Shown here: piece by piece, positions 1 to 8,705 of the stretch
Layout of the letters: each line of letters starts with the position of its first letter
Numbering within the stretch: the stretch's first letter is position 1
From: Tsuneonella flava
GTDB lineage: Bacteria; Pseudomonadota; Alphaproteobacteria; Sphingomonadales; Sphingomonadaceae
Direction: 5' to 3'
DNA length: 64,000 nucleotides
Assembly: GCF_002870965.1 (NCBI RefSeq)
Contig: NZ_PHSO01000006.1
Span: forward strand, 124,001-188,000
Made by a program: the position numbers and the translations under genes
The notes under the pieces: model-generated
Databases searched by the model: none
What the model was told of the DNA's origin: nothing
The model's input: the letters and a program-made list of their open reading frames with translations, nothing else

Positions 1-77
1 CGGGACCGTCATGATGTGGAAATGGCTGACCAGATGGGCGGCGGAGACTTGCCCTAACAACCCGCTTTGTGGAGCCG

Positions 78-887
78 TCATGACGAAGTTTCTGCTTCCT
101 CCCCTTCCGTGGCCATGCCGGGCCAGTAGAGGGAATCCGGGGTTGGGCGTGGGCCGAATATGGCCTGGCCGACGCGCACGACATCAGCGCCTTCCTCAAT
201 CGCAACCTCGTAATCCCCGGACATGCCCATGGAAAGCTGCGTCAGGCCGGGATGTACGGCGACCGTCCGCTCTCGCAGATCGCGAAGTAAGCGGAAGCAC
301 CGGCGCACACGCTCGGTATCCGCGCTTAAAATCGCCAGCGTCATCAGGCCGCGCGGTTTCAGCCGGGGATAGTCCGGCAGGCATTCCACGAAAGAGGGCA
401 GGTCGTCGGGATGCAGCCCGTATTTGCTGGCCTCGCCGGAGGTGTTCACCTGCACGAACACGTCGAGATCGCGCCGTTGCACGTCGAGCCGGCGGTTCAG
501 TTCCTTCGCCAGCCGAAGGCTATCAAGCGCGTGAAATTCAGATGCGAAGCGGATGAGGTATTTGACCTTATTGGTCTGAAGGTGGCCGATGATGTTCCAA
601 CGGATTGCCAAATCGGCCAGCACCTCCTGCTTGTTTCTTGCTTCCTGTAGCTTGTTCTCACCAAAATCCGTGATTCCAGCCGCAAAAGCGTGGCGCAGGA
701 TATGTGCGGGAACCGTCTTGGTGACGGGCAGCAACCGTACATCGCCGGGCGAACGGCCAGAGCGAAGACAGGCCGCCGCGATACGGTCTTTGACCGTTTG
801 GAGGTTCGCGGCGAAGGCCTCAGCCGGATGGTCACCGAAACGCGCGATGTCCTCGGGTGAAAGGTCGCTTTTCATCGATGGCGTCAT
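78..887 (-). CDS. yggS: YggS/PLPBP-family pyridoxal phosphate homeostasis protein
   Basis: Non-catalytic PLP carrier of the YggS/PROSC family (269 aa), a single-domain TIM barrel related to the alanine racemase N-domain. It buffers free PLP in the cytosol. The PLP lysine sits in LLPVTKT (Lys57). The family signatures GENKLQEA, HLQTNK, VNTSGEASKYG, LSMGMSGDYEVAIEEGA and VRVGQAIFG are all present in order. The family is usually about 230 aa; the extra residues are a short N-terminal leader and an acidic tail. ATG at 887 follows a GGGG tract about ten bases upstream; ATG at 875 is an alternative. It lies downstream of glyA on the same strand, 26 bases away, so the two are probably co-transcribed. 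Sphingomonads often carry another yggS elsewhere, so this may be a paralogue (inference). Confidence 0.93.
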   Translation of the reverse strand: MTPSMKSDLSPEDIARFGDHPAEAFAANLQTVKDRIAAACLRSGRSPGDVRLLPVTKTVPAHILRHAFAAGITDFGENKLQEARNKQEVLADLAIRWNIIGHLQTNKVKYLIRFASEFHALDSLRLAKELNRRLDVQRRDLDVFVQVNTSGEASKYGLHPDDLPSFVECLPDYPRLKPRGLMTLAILSADTERVRRCFRLLRDLRERTVAVHPGLTQLSMGMSGDYEVAIEEGADVVRVGQAIFGPRPTPDSLYWPGMATEGEEAETSS

Positions 888-913
888 ATCAAACGGTCCC
901 CGGGCTGATGCCG

Positions 914-2221
914 TCAGTAAGGCAAAGGAAAGCGATGAACGAGATCGCGAGCCAGCCCGCTGATCCGTTCCCGCTCAGCGTCGAGTGTTCCGGCACGAAC
1001 GGCATGGAGCGTGTCGAGCATCAGCACGGCGATTTGCTTATATTCTTCAGGGCCGAATCCGCGTGACGTTCCCGCCGCGCTGCCAACCCGTATTCCCGAG
1101 GTCACCATGGGTTTTTCAGGGTCATTGGGGATCGCGTTCTTGTTGAGCGTGATCCCCACAGATTCCAGCGCCTGCTCGGCGATGTTGCCCGTGACGCCCA
1201 AGGGGCGAAGATCGACCACCGCTAAATGACAATCGGTGCCGCCGCTGGTGATCGCCAGGCCGCCATCAATCAGCGTTTGCGCCAGAACGCGGCAGTTTTC
1301 GACAACACGCCGCGCGTAGGTCTTGAACGAAGGGTCCAGCGCTTCGCCAAACGCCACGGCTTTAGCCGCGATGATATGCATGAGCGGGCCGCCTTGCAGG
1401 CCGGGGAAGACAGCCGAGTTGATTTTCTTCGCAATCTGCGCGTCATTGGTCAGAACGAACCCGCCGCGCGGACCGCGCAGCGTCTTGTGCGTGGTCGAGG
1501 TGACGACATCGGCGAAAGGGATTGGCGACGGATAGGCATCGCCTGCGACCAGCCCCGCGAAATGCGCCATATCGACCATCAGGATCGCCCCCACTTCATC
1601 CGCGATTGCACGGAAACGGGCGAAATCCAGCGTGCGAGGATAGGCCGACCCGCCCGCGATCAGCAATTCAGGGCGATGTCTTCGCGCCAGGTCCGCCACC
1701 TGGTCCATGTCGATCAGATGGCTGTCAGCGTCGACCCCATAGCTGACGACATCGAACCACCGGCCCGACAGGTTGACGGCGGCGCCATGGGTCAGATGTC
1801 CGCCCGCCTTGAGATCGAGCCCAAGGATCGTGTCGCCAGGCTTCAGTAGAGCGAGAAGCACCGCCTGATTGGCCTGACTGCCCGAATGCGGCTGTACATT
1901 GGCGTAAGTGCTGCCAAAAACCCTGTTCAGGCGTTCGATGGCGAGATCTTCTGCCACATCGACATTGGCGCAACCGCCATAATAGCGCCGATGCGGATAG
2001 CCTTCGGCATATTTGTTGGTGAGGACCGACCCTTGCGCTTCCAGAACGGCTGGGCTGACGAAATTCTCCGAAGCAATCAGTTCGATGCAACTACGCTGGC
2101 GGCCCCGTTCATCGGCAATGGCGGCGAAGATAGCACTGTCTCGATCTGAGAGGCTGGCATTCCCGACGCTCCCGTCAGCTACAGGCTGGCTCAAGGGGAT
2201 GTCTATCGATTGTGCATTCAT
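914..2221 (-). CDS. glyA: Serine hydroxymethyltransferase
   Basis: PLP enzyme interconverting serine + tetrahydrofolate with glycine + methylene-tetrahydrofolate. From ATG 2221 it is 435 aa, the normal family length. Visible motifs are IELIASENF, the [13 protein letters not shown] substrate loop, [20 protein letters not shown] and the PLP-lysine motif [13 protein letters not shown] (Lys246). The frame stays open another 32 codons upstream, but that stretch does not resemble SHMT, and the ATG at 2221 has a GGA about ten bases ahead of it. It follows the amidotransferase gene by 97 bases on the same strand, and yggS follows it. The glycine it makes is the substrate of the ALA synthase at 6780. 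This is not the usual glyA context, so a second copy is plausible but cannot be shown from this window. Confidence 0.96.
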   Translation of the reverse strand: MNAQSIDIPLSQPVADGSVGNASLSDRDSAIFAAIADERGRQRSCIELIASENFVSPAVLEAQGSVLTNKYAEGYPHRRYYGGCANVDVAEDLAIERLNRVFGSTYANVQPHSGSQANQAVLLALLKPGDTILGLDLKAGGHLTHGAAVNLSGRWFDVVSYGVDADSHLIDMDQVADLARRHRPELLIAGGSAYPRTLDFARFRAIADEVGAILMVDMAHFAGLVAGDAYPSPIPFADVVTSTTHKTLRGPRGGFVLTNDAQIAKKINSAVFPGLQGGPLMHIIAAKAVAFGEALDPSFKTYARRVVENCRVLAQTLIDGGLAITSGGTDCHLAVVDLRPLGVTGNIAEQALESVGITLNKNAIPNDPEKPMVTSGIRVGSAAGTSRGFGPEEYKQIAVLMLDTLHAVRAGTLDAERERISGLARDLVHRFPLPY

Positions 2222-2318
2222 TGATGTGTTCCAAGATTGGGGTGTAAAATGTGCACCACATGAGACCCATGCAGCGGACGATTGTTGGCCTCTTCGTTTG
2301 ACGGTAACGCCGATCAAC

Positions 2319-3038
2319 TCAGGCGATCTGGGCGAGCCATTCTTCCATCATTTTCCCTGCAGCGATGCGGGCATTTGCGGGAATGCTCCTCGCCTGCTCT
2401 CTGAGCGTTCGCGGGTCGATGCCCGACGATGTCAACTCAACCGCGTGCCCTGTAAGCCAGCGCTCGATCCCCGCGCTCGCGTCCACCTCGGGGTGAAATT
2501 GCAATGCCAATATGTTGCTACCAATGGAAAAACCCTGAGTATCGCACAATTCCGTCGCCCCAATGTTCTCGGCTCCATCCGGGATACGGAAGGCATCCCC
2601 ATGCCAATGCAACACGGGGATGCCTTCCAGATGACGGAGCGGCCCAACCCGCCCGGCATCTGTCAGCGAAACGGGACCGAATCCGATTTCCTTGTGTCCC
2701 ATCGGCGCAACATTGGCGCCAAGCGTTGCCGCGATTTGCTGTGCACCCAGACAAATCCCGAGCGTCGGGCGTTCCTTCGCCAGCCGCGCGGCGAGTATCC
2801 GGCGCTCTTGGCTAAGGTAGGGATAGGCATCATTCTCATAGACCCCGACAGGCCCACCGAGGACGATCAACAGGTCTGGCGCCAGCGCGTCGAGCGTCGA
2901 AACATCATCGCTATCCAGATCGAGATAGGTGACGCCATATCCTCCCGCCGTCAGCACCGGCTCAAAAAGCCCAAGGTTTTCAAATAGAATATGCCGAATG
3001 ACGACGGCTGTTTTGCTGGTGGCGGGGCGTACTGTCAT
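2319..3038 (-). CDS. Class I glutamine amidotransferase domain protein (GMP-synthase-like)
   Basis: Stand-alone glutaminase-type protein of 239 aa. The class I triad is readable: nucleophile Cys96 in GICLGAQ, and His182/Glu184 in [18 protein letters not shown] near residue 58 is the usual oxyanion-side glycine strand. There is no ATP-pyrophosphatase domain, so it is not GuaA itself. Stand-alone members of this group hydrolyse gamma-glutamyl compounds or donate ammonia to an unknown partner. It is the first gene of a minus-strand run with glyA and yggS. Its upstream region carries the putative MocR element at 3086-3127. The real substrate cannot be read from sequence. Confidence 0.85.
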   Translation of the reverse strand: MTVRPATSKTAVVIRHILFENLGLFEPVLTAGGYGVTYLDLDSDDVSTLDALAPDLLIVLGGPVGVYENDAYPYLSQERRILAARLAKERPTLGICLGAQQIAATLGANVAPMGHKEIGFGPVSLTDAGRVGPLRHLEGIPVLHWHGDAFRIPDGAENIGATELCDTQGFSIGSNILALQFHPEVDASAGIERWLTGHAVELTSSGIDPRTLREQARSIPANARIAAGKMMEEWLAQIA

Positions 3039-3085
3039 GCCTTTCTCCGTTGCGAGCTTGTCAGCACGCTTATCGGATATTTGGA

Positions 3086-3127
3086 CTGATTATCCCCGCC
3101 AATTTTACGCTATGAACCAGACCATTT
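3086..3127 (-). promoter_or_regulatory. Putative MocR operator/promoter ahead of the amidotransferase-glyA genes
   Basis: Read on the minus strand, this has AAATGGTCTGG, a 19-base gap containing AATTGG, then GATAATCAG, with 22 bases between TGGTCTGG and GATAATCAG. The same elements with the same spacing recur at 4618-4659 in front of the BenE-like gene. About 33 of 45 aligned bases agree. GATAAT could be a -10 hexamer with no good -35, as expected for an activator-dependent promoter. Confidence 0.55.
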
Positions 3128-4634
3128 ATGCTGACATTCGCAGCGCCTGAAATGCGCTGGCCAGTTTCCTGACAGCCGCTTCCAGTTCCATCGGCGTATA
3201 TGCGGCGAACCCCATCAGGAACCCGACCTCGCCATCGCGTGCCGAATAAAGGCCAGATAGACCAAGCAGATCGACACCAACGCGCCGCGCCGCATCAACC
3301 GCCGCACGCTCGGATATATCGCCCGTCAATACACAAGGCATCTGCAAGCCACCAATGGGGACACGTGGCTCGACGAAATCAGACAGGTGCTTTCGAACCA
3401 ACCCGGCCAACGTGTCGAGCCGCTGCCCATAAATGCTCCGCATGGTGCGAATATGAGCGCCAAAATGGCCACCCTCCATGAAGCGGGCAAGCGTCAACTG
3501 AGCAATGGATGCCGTATGGCCGTCAAGTAATGTGCGCGCGACGGTCATTGGCTTCACCAGTTGCGGAGGCAGAATGGCGTAGCCGATCCGTAATCCCGGA
3601 AAGAGGGATTTTGTGAAGGTGCCAATGTAGATAGTCCGGTCATGAGGGTCGAGGCCCTGCACACACGCCGTCGGCTTGCCGGAATAATGAAATTCGCTGT
3701 CGTAATCGTCCTCAATTATCCAGGCCTGGTGCCGCGCCGCCCATTTGATCAGCGCCAGACGACGATCCAGCGTCAGCGTTGCCCCGGTCGGGAACTGGTG
3801 TGAAGGCGTGAGAGAGACCGCCTTGGCCCCGTGCGGATCGTCAAGAATTGGCTCAACCATCACGCCCTGCCGATCCACCTTGACCGGGACAGAGGTCAGC
3901 CCTGCCGCGTCGAAGGCCTTGCGGGCGCCGTAATAGGCCGGGTCTTCGATGAAAATACGGTCTCCGGGGTCGAGCAGCATATTCGCGCAAAGCATAATTG
4001 CCTGCTGCGAACTTGTCAGAACCAGCACGCGGTCCGCAGTGGCGCGTGCGCCGCGTTCGAGGTTCACATAGTCCGCAATGGCCCGCCGGAGCGCCTCGTT
4101 TCCTTGTGGATCGCCCTGAAGCAGCGCCTGCGTGCCGACCTCTTTCAGAACCTGCCGTTCCAGACGCTCCCATAACGGCAGGGGAAAGTTGCGCGTCTCC
4201 GGCACCCCATGGGTAAACGGGCGCGGCGCCAGCACTTGGCGCAATCCGCCGCTGCGAAACATGTCCTTCCCGCGTGCGCTCAGGTTCGGAGCCTGATTGG
4301 CCAAAAGCGCGCTGCGCCCTGACCGCCGATGCCCAGACATGAACTCAGTGATTTCCGCAACGAAGCTGCCACTCCCGACGCGCCGCTCGATAAAACCTTC
4401 AGCGTGAAGCTGGGCGTAAGCAGACTCGACCGTATCACGCGAAACGCCCAGCGATCTGGCAAGAGCGCGTGAGGCCGGAAGCGGCCTTCCGGGAGCAAGC
4501 GCACCATCAAGGATCAGTTGCCGAATCGCCCGTTGTATCCGCGCGTGCAGTGGCATGGCTGCATGAGCCGGATGCGCGAGCCATGCCTTCACCGATTCAA
4601 GTTGGGAATGTCTCAGCAAATGGTCTGGCTCCAT
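3126..4634 (-). CDS. MocR-family (GntR/aminotransferase fusion) transcriptional regulator
   Basis: This 502-aa regulator has an N-terminal GntR winged helix (about residues 25-95: LHARIQRAIRQLILDG, RALARSLGVSRDTVESAY, GFIERRVGSGSFV) joined to a fold-type-I aminotransferase domain. The PLP lysine lies in GTFTKSLFPGLRIGY and the PLP aspartate region in IIEDDYDSEFHY. MocR proteins bind PLP or its adducts and act as activators or repressors; the PdxR branch controls B6 synthesis or salvage. It is divergent from a transporter and pdxY, which fits a B6-responsive role (inference). ATG at 4634 lies inside the putative operator at 4618-4659, suggesting autoregulation. Start and length match the family. 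Confidence 0.93.
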   Translation of the reverse strand: MEPDHLLRHSQLESVKAWLAHPAHAAMPLHARIQRAIRQLILDGALAPGRPLPASRALARSLGVSRDTVESAYAQLHAEGFIERRVGSGSFVAEITEFMSGHRRSGRSALLANQAPNLSARGKDMFRSGGLRQVLAPRPFTHGVPETRNFPLPLWERLERQVLKEVGTQALLQGDPQGNEALRRAIADYVNLERGARATADRVLVLTSSQQAIMLCANMLLDPGDRIFIEDPAYYGARKAFDAAGLTSVPVKVDRQGVMVEPILDDPHGAKAVSLTPSHQFPTGATLTLDRRLALIKWAARHQAWIIEDDYDSEFHYSGKPTACVQGLDPHDRTIYIGTFTKSLFPGLRIGYAILPPQLVKPMTVARTLLDGHTASIAQLTLARFMEGGHFGAHIRTMRSIYGQRLDTLAGLVRKHLSDFVEPRVPIGGLQMPCVLTGDISERAAVDAARRVGVDLLGLSGLYSARDGEVGFLMGFAAYTPMELEAAVRKLASAFQALRMSA

Positions 4635-4659
4635 GGAATTAATTGGATGGGATAATCAG
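4618..4659 (+). promoter_or_regulatory. Putative MocR operator/promoter ahead of benE-like-pdxY
   Basis: Reading plus, AAATGGTCTGG (4618-4628) is followed after 22 bases by GATAATCAG (4651-4659), with AATTGG between them. It matches the element at 3086-3127 in sequence and spacing, and overlaps the mocR start codon. It lies in the divergent mocR/benE spacer, the normal place for a MocR site. Confidence 0.6.
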
Positions 4660-4730
4660 GCCATTGAGCAGCTAGAAGTCAAGACATGTTCGCGACAGCA
4701 CGCCCTTTCATCGGAGAACAGTCAGGAACC

Positions 4731-5513
4731 ATGTCGCCCAGTTCGTTACCATCATCTACACGATTAAGCGATCTCGCCCATCCAACTGTTGCGGGTCTGA
4801 TCTCCGTCATCGTCAACTATGGAGGGACGTTCATTCTTGTCTTCCAGGCCGCGCGAGTGGCCGGTCTCAGCCCGGAACTGACGGCATTCTGGGTCTTGTC
4901 GCTCTCGATTGGTGTTGGCCTGACCGGCCTGTTCCTGAGTTGGCGCTATCGTGAGCCGATCATCACCGCATGGTCCACACCAGCCGCCACTTTCCTGATC
5001 ACTGCGCTCGCCACCACATCTTATGCCGAAGCGGTCGGAGCCTATATTCTCTCCGCTATCGCTTTCATCATACTTGGGCTTTCGGGATATTTTGAGAAAG
5101 TAATCCGGCTGATCCCGCCCGGCATTGCATCGGGTTTGTTTGCGGGCATCCTGCTGCAATTCGGAATCTGGGCGTTTGGTGGCGCGAGCGCCGATCCCGT
5201 TCTGGTCGGCGTGTTCGGCGTAACTCTTGCCGCCGTCTTCATGGCGTTCCCTGCGACGTCCATCACCACGTTGGCGGGCCTTGCTCTGCTCGGTACAATC
5301 GGAGGAAGTCTCGCCGGAACTATGGCCAACCCCGCCTCGCGGGAGGCTGCGTTAATTACCTTTCTCGCCTCGGCAGCGAACATCAACATGCTGGGGTTTG
5401 CTGGTGTGTTCTGGGGACTGGTAATCGGGCTGATCGCGTACGTGATCCTGAACGGGAAGTTGCCCCGCAAACGCACCATCAAAGCAGAAATCACTGAAAG
5501 CGCAGCAGAGTGA
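4731..5513 (+). CDS. BenE-family (benzoate/H+ symporter-like) membrane protein with internal deletion
   Basis: Inner-membrane protein of the BenE family, 260 aa from ATG 4731, which has AGGA five bases upstream. The N-terminal part aligns with BenE in order (VAGLISVIVNYGG, VFQAARVAGLSP, TAWSTPAATFL, IPPGIASGLFAGILLQFGIWAF). The C-terminal part does too (LVGVFGVTLAAVFMAFP, GLALLGTIGGSLAGTM, REAALITFLASA, FWGLVIGLIAYV). Full BenE proteins are about 390 aa; roughly 115-120 residues from the middle are missing in frame at about 5190-5215. About five or six membrane spans remain instead of about twelve. pdxY follows with a one-base overlap. The deletion probably destroys transport, though a half-size protein cannot be excluded. 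The substrate may be a pyridine vitamin rather than benzoate, from context only. Confidence 0.78.
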   Translation: MSPSSLPSSTRLSDLAHPTVAGLISVIVNYGGTFILVFQAARVAGLSPELTAFWVLSLSIGVGLTGLFLSWRYREPIITAWSTPAATFLITALATTSYAEAVGAYILSAIAFIILGLSGYFEKVIRLIPPGIASGLFAGILLQFGIWAFGGASADPVLVGVFGVTLAAVFMAFPATSITTLAGLALLGTIGGSLAGTMANPASREAALITFLASAANINMLGFAGVFWGLVIGLIAYVILNGKLPRKRTIKAEITESAAE

Positions 5514-6352
5514 TGACCATGCAAACATCCATCATTTCCATCCAGAGTCAGGTCGTTCACGGGCATGTCGGCAACAGCGCTGCCGTGCTGCCCATGCAGG
5601 CACGGGGACTGAACGTAGCGGCGGTGCCGACAACGCTGCTGTCCAACAACCCCCATTTTGAAACCATGCGGGGCCGGGTTCTGGAGTCGGAACTGGTGGA
5701 CGATCTGTTGCGCGGGGTAGAGGAACGCGGCCTGATTGAGACAAGCCGTTACATCGTTTCTGGCTATCTCGGTTCGCGCGCCAATGGCGAGGTTGTCGCC
5801 GCTTTCGTGGAGCGCGCCCGCAAGCTCAATCCCGACATCATCTATATATGCGATCCAGTGATGGGAGATTCCAGTCTTGGCATTTTTGTCGCGGATCAGG
5901 TTGTCGAATGCCTGTGCGACGATCTTGTCCCGCTCGCCGATCTTTTGACTCCCAACCAGTTCGAGCTTGGTCTGATAACACAGGAACAAACGACATTATG
6001 GCAGGAGCTGACCACTGCCGCATCAAAGGTGCAGGTATTCCGCGGCGCCCGGCTTGTCGTCACCGGTTGCACCTTTCCCGACACGCCGGAGGGATCGCTT
6101 GAGAATGTTGTCTTCGATGGGGAGATGCGAACAAGGCTGACATCGCCCCGGCTTCCCATCGTACCGGTGGGAACCGGCGATCTTTTTACCGGGCTTCTCA
6201 CGGCCAATCTTTCGCATGGCCGGGATTTGGTGGGCGCTGCCCGAAATGCCGCAAGCGTTCTGCTTGAGATCCTTGGGCGAACCATCGTCGAGGGCGAACA
6301 GGAAATGCAGCTTGGTAGCGTGATTGATGCACTGGTGGAGAATCCAGAATGA
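5513..6352 (+). CDS. pdxY: Pyridoxal kinase (PdxY type)
   Basis: Ribokinase-superfamily kinase that phosphorylates pyridoxal for PLP salvage (279 aa). Family features in order are IISIQSQVVHGHVGNSAAVLP at the N-terminus, TTLLSNNPHFE, GYLGS, YICDPVMGD, LTPNQFELGLIT and the anion-hole/base motif VGTGDLFTGLL, with Asp as catalytic base. The start is one of three overlapping codons (GTG 5510, ATG 5513, ATG 5519). ATG 5513 overlaps the upstream stop by one base, and the gene ends with an ATGA overlap into the aminotransferase fragment. These are signs of a tight operon under the MocR element. PdxY and PdxK are similar; the SQVVHGHVGN start favours PdxY. Confidence 0.92.
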   Translation: MTMQTSIISIQSQVVHGHVGNSAAVLPMQARGLNVAAVPTTLLSNNPHFETMRGRVLESELVDDLLRGVEERGLIETSRYIVSGYLGSRANGEVVAAFVERARKLNPDIIYICDPVMGDSSLGIFVADQVVECLCDDLVPLADLLTPNQFELGLITQEQTTLWQELTTAASKVQVFRGARLVVTGCTFPDTPEGSLENVVFDGEMRTRLTSPRLPIVPVGTGDLFTGLLTANLSHGRDLVGAARNAASVLLEILGRTIVEGEQEMQLGSVIDALVENPE

Positions 6353-6639
6353 GCAGCGCACTACTCCCTGTATTCCAGCCTGCGCCGATGGTTTTCGAAC
6401 AGGGCGAAGGCGCATGGCTGACGACAGCCAATGGCGAACGCTATCTCAATCTCAGCGCTGGAAACGTCGTCAACGCGCTAGGCCATTCGCACCCCCATAT
6501 CATGTCCGCGCCGGAGCGGAAGGAACGCAAACTGTGGCACTTGTCCGATGTGTATCGCATTCCCGAAGGGGAACGCCTGACGGCCGCCAGTTTTGCCGTT
6601 TTTCTGTCCTTTGCCAAATCCGGCGCGGAGGAAGCGTAG
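6349..6639 (+). pseudogene. 5' remnant of a class-III aminotransferase (ArgD-like)
   Basis: 96 codons resemble only the first quarter of acetylornithine/succinylornithine-type aminotransferases. Matches are PMVFEQGEGAWLTTANGERYLNL, NALGHSHPH, KLWHLSDVYRIPEGERL and finally FAKSGAEEA, matching the conserved NSGAEA. The rest of the enzyme (PLP aspartate, PLP lysine) is absent: a TAG stop occurs at 6637-6639 and tRNA-Cys starts seven bases later. A few residues are also lost around GERL-TAASFA. The ATG overlaps the pdxY stop (ATGA), so the intact gene was once the third gene of the benE-pdxY operon. It is surely inactive as an aminotransferase. Confidence 0.82.
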
Positions 6640-6645
6640 AGATGT

Positions 6646-6721
6646 GGCCCCGTGGCGGAGTGGTTACGCGAAGGATTGCAAATCCTTGCACCGCTGGTTC
6701 GAATCCAGCGCGGGGCCTCCA
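6646..6721 (+). tRNA. tRNA-Cys (GCA)
   Basis: Cloverleaf with acceptor GGCCCCG pairing CGGGGCC, anticodon stem AAGGA/TCCTT, loop TTGCAAA (anticodon GCA, Cys), T loop TTCGAAT, discriminator T and an encoded CCA. The T stem can be drawn as five or six pairs (CGCTGG/CCAGCG). There is one base more than usual between the variable loop and the acceptor strand. A small hairpin (6729-6746) follows. It starts seven bases after the aminotransferase remnant and lies 58 bases before hemA. Confidence 0.93.
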
Positions 6722-6779
6722 GAAAATCGTCAGATGCTTGTCTGACAGAGCTCTTCCCAAATAACGTGGAGCCTCCCCA

Positions 6780-7982
6780 ATGCCCCTTTTCAACTATCTA
6801 GATTTCTTCGCGCATGAACTCGCCCAACTGCATCGGGAGGGGCGATATCGTGTCTTCGCAGACCTCGAACGTGAACCGAAAAGCGACATATACGCCTTCG
6901 ATCATAGTGTTGGTAGGCGTGTCACCATCTGGTGTTCAAACGACTATCTGTCCATGGGCGTTCACCCCGATGTCATAAGCGCAGCACGCGAGGCGTTGCA
7001 GCAATATGGCGCGGGAGCCGGTGGTACACGCAATATTTCCGGCACCAGCCATGAGCATGTCCTGCTGGAACAGGAACTCGCCGACCTGCATCGCAAGCAA
7101 TCCGCCTTACTATTCACATCGGGCTACGTAGCAAACGATGCGGCGCTTTCCACGCTTGGTCGCCTTCTGCCGGGCTGCGTGGTCTTTTCCGATGCTCTGA
7201 ACCATGCGTCGATGATAGAAGGCATCCGCCACTCGGGAGCGGAAAAGCGCGTGTTCGCACACAATGACTGGCGTGACCTTGAGCGCCAGCTTGAAACCGT
7301 CTGCAAATATCGACCGAAGCTAATCTGCTTCGAAAGCTGCTATTCCATGGATGGCGATTTTGCCCCGATGGAAGCGATCTGCGATCTCGCCGATAAGCAC
7401 AATGCCTTTACCTACGTCGATGAAGTCCATGCCGTCGGTCTTTACGGCGCGCGCGGAGCTGGCATCGCCGAACGGGACGGTCTCCTCGACCGTATCGATA
7501 TGTTCCAAGGAACGCTCAGCAAGGGCTTTGGCTCTATCGGTGGCTATATTGCCGGTAGTCGCGATGTGGTCGATTTCGTTCGCAGCTTCTCGTCAGGATT
7601 CATCTTTAGCACGGCATTGCCACCATCCGTGGTCGCAGGCATCCGCGCGGCCCTGCATCATTTGAAAGAAAACAGCTCTCCCCGGCAGGCGCTGGCGAGA
7701 CGAGCAGCGTCGCTGAAGGGTAGGATGCTGGCAAACGATATTCCGGTAATGCCGAGCCCTAGCCATATCCTGCCGGTCATGATTGGTGAGGCCACGTTGG
7801 CAAAGGCGATAACCGATCATCTCATGGCCGAAAACGGCATCTACATCCAGCCCGTCAACTATCCAACCGTGCCGCGAGGGACCGAGCGCTTGCGCATCAC
7901 TCCAACCCCTCTTCATACGGATGAGGATGAGGATATCCTGATCGCCGCTCTTGTTGGTGCACGCGATGCCTTCCCGCGTTAG
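6780..7982 (+). CDS. hemA: 5-aminolevulinate synthase
   Basis: PLP enzyme condensing glycine with succinyl-CoA to 5-aminolevulinate, the first step of heme synthesis in alphaproteobacteria (400 aa, normal length). Readable motifs are [10 protein letters not shown], the glycine-rich [33 protein letters not shown], the PLP aspartate in [12 protein letters not shown], and the PLP lysine Lys248 in [12 protein letters not shown], at the same number as in well-studied ALA synthases. It stands behind tRNA-Cys and ahead of an AhpD-like gene. The neighbouring glyA supplies its glycine. 2-Amino-3-oxobutyrate CoA ligase is an alternative relative, but the N-terminal region and the [20 protein letters not shown] end are ALAS-like. 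Confidence 0.95.
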   Translation: MPLFNYLDFFAHELAQLHREGRYRVFADLEREPKSDIYAFDHSVGRRVTIWCSNDYLSMGVHPDVISAAREALQQYGAGAGGTRNISGTSHEHVLLEQELADLHRKQSALLFTSGYVANDAALSTLGRLLPGCVVFSDALNHASMIEGIRHSGAEKRVFAHNDWRDLERQLETVCKYRPKLICFESCYSMDGDFAPMEAICDLADKHNAFTYVDEVHAVGLYGARGAGIAERDGLLDRIDMFQGTLSKGFGSIGGYIAGSRDVVDFVRSFSSGFIFSTALPPSVVAGIRAALHHLKENSSPRQALARRAASLKGRMLANDIPVMPSPSHILPVMIGEATLAKAITDHLMAENGIYIQPVNYPTVPRGTERLRITPTPLHTDEDEDILIAALVGARDAFPR

Positions 7983-8092
7983 CGACATCTGGCAACTGCC
8001 CAATGTTCAATTCGGGCATTGGCATAACCGGGCTAACCAAGAGACCGCCCCGCTTCACGGCTCAAATTCATTCCCTCTGAAAGAATAAGACA

Positions 8093-8545
8093 ATGCAAAC
8101 CAGAATGAACATCGCTCAGCTTACTCCTGAACTATATCGTGCCGTCGCAGCCCTCGATACTGCAGTGAAAAAGTCGGGCGTGGACAATCGCCTGTTGCAC
8201 CTTGTCAAGCTGCGTGCCTCGCAAATCAACGGGTGCGCGTTTTGTGTTAACCTTCACGTGAAGGAAGCTCTTGACGATGGGTTGGATGCACAAATGCTAC
8301 ATCTTGTGGCTGTGTGGCGAGAGTCTCCATTCTTCGACAGCCGGGATCGCGCAGCTCTGGAATGGACAGAGAGCGTAACTCTTGTCGCCCAGAGTGGCAT
8401 TCCCGATAATGTGTTTGAAATGGTTAGAGGTGTTTTCTCAGAAACGGAGATAGCACAACTGACAATCGCTATTGGAACAATCAACATCTGGAACAGGATT
8501 GCGGTTAGCTCTCGTTTGCAGCATCCATTGGGTGAAGAAAACTAA
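8093..8545 (+). CDS. AhpD/carboxymuconolactone decarboxylase-like protein
   Basis: Small all-helical protein of 150 aa (146 if it starts at the second Met). The AhpD-type redox signature CAFCVNLH carries the CxxC pair and downstream His, preceded by LVKLRASQINGC. Members of this group act as alkylhydroperoxidases or thiol-disulfide reductases; many have no known substrate. It lies 110 bases downstream of hemA on the same strand, and an IS remnant follows. A role in protecting against oxidants formed during heme or B6 metabolism is only a guess. No strong ribosome binding site is visible; a GAAAGAA stretch precedes the start. Confidence 0.85.
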   Translation: MQTRMNIAQLTPELYRAVAALDTAVKKSGVDNRLLHLVKLRASQINGCAFCVNLHVKEALDDGLDAQMLHLVAVWRESPFFDSRDRAALEWTESVTLVAQSGIPDNVFEMVRGVFSETEIAQLTIAIGTINIWNRIAVSSRLQHPLGEEN

Positions 8546-8705
8546 GCGAGCGATGTCAAAGGAGACGTCCGCTTAACAAGTATCTGAGAGCTTGACGGTG
8601 ATGCGTAGGCGTGGACGGCAAGCCCAGAATGCAACCCCCAGCGAAGGAGCGTCGGTCCGCAGCGCAAGTCTCAGCAGGCATCGACCAGCTCGATCGTGCG
8701 GTGAA

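Noticed and set aside
1-12. Possible start of a minus-strand gene (ATG at 12) running off the left edge
   Set aside because: Only four codons are visible and no ribosome site precedes them; nothing can be supported.
2222-2318. Glycine riboswitch before glyA
   Set aside because: The 97-base gap shows no tandem aptamer-like stems, so no riboswitch is claimed.
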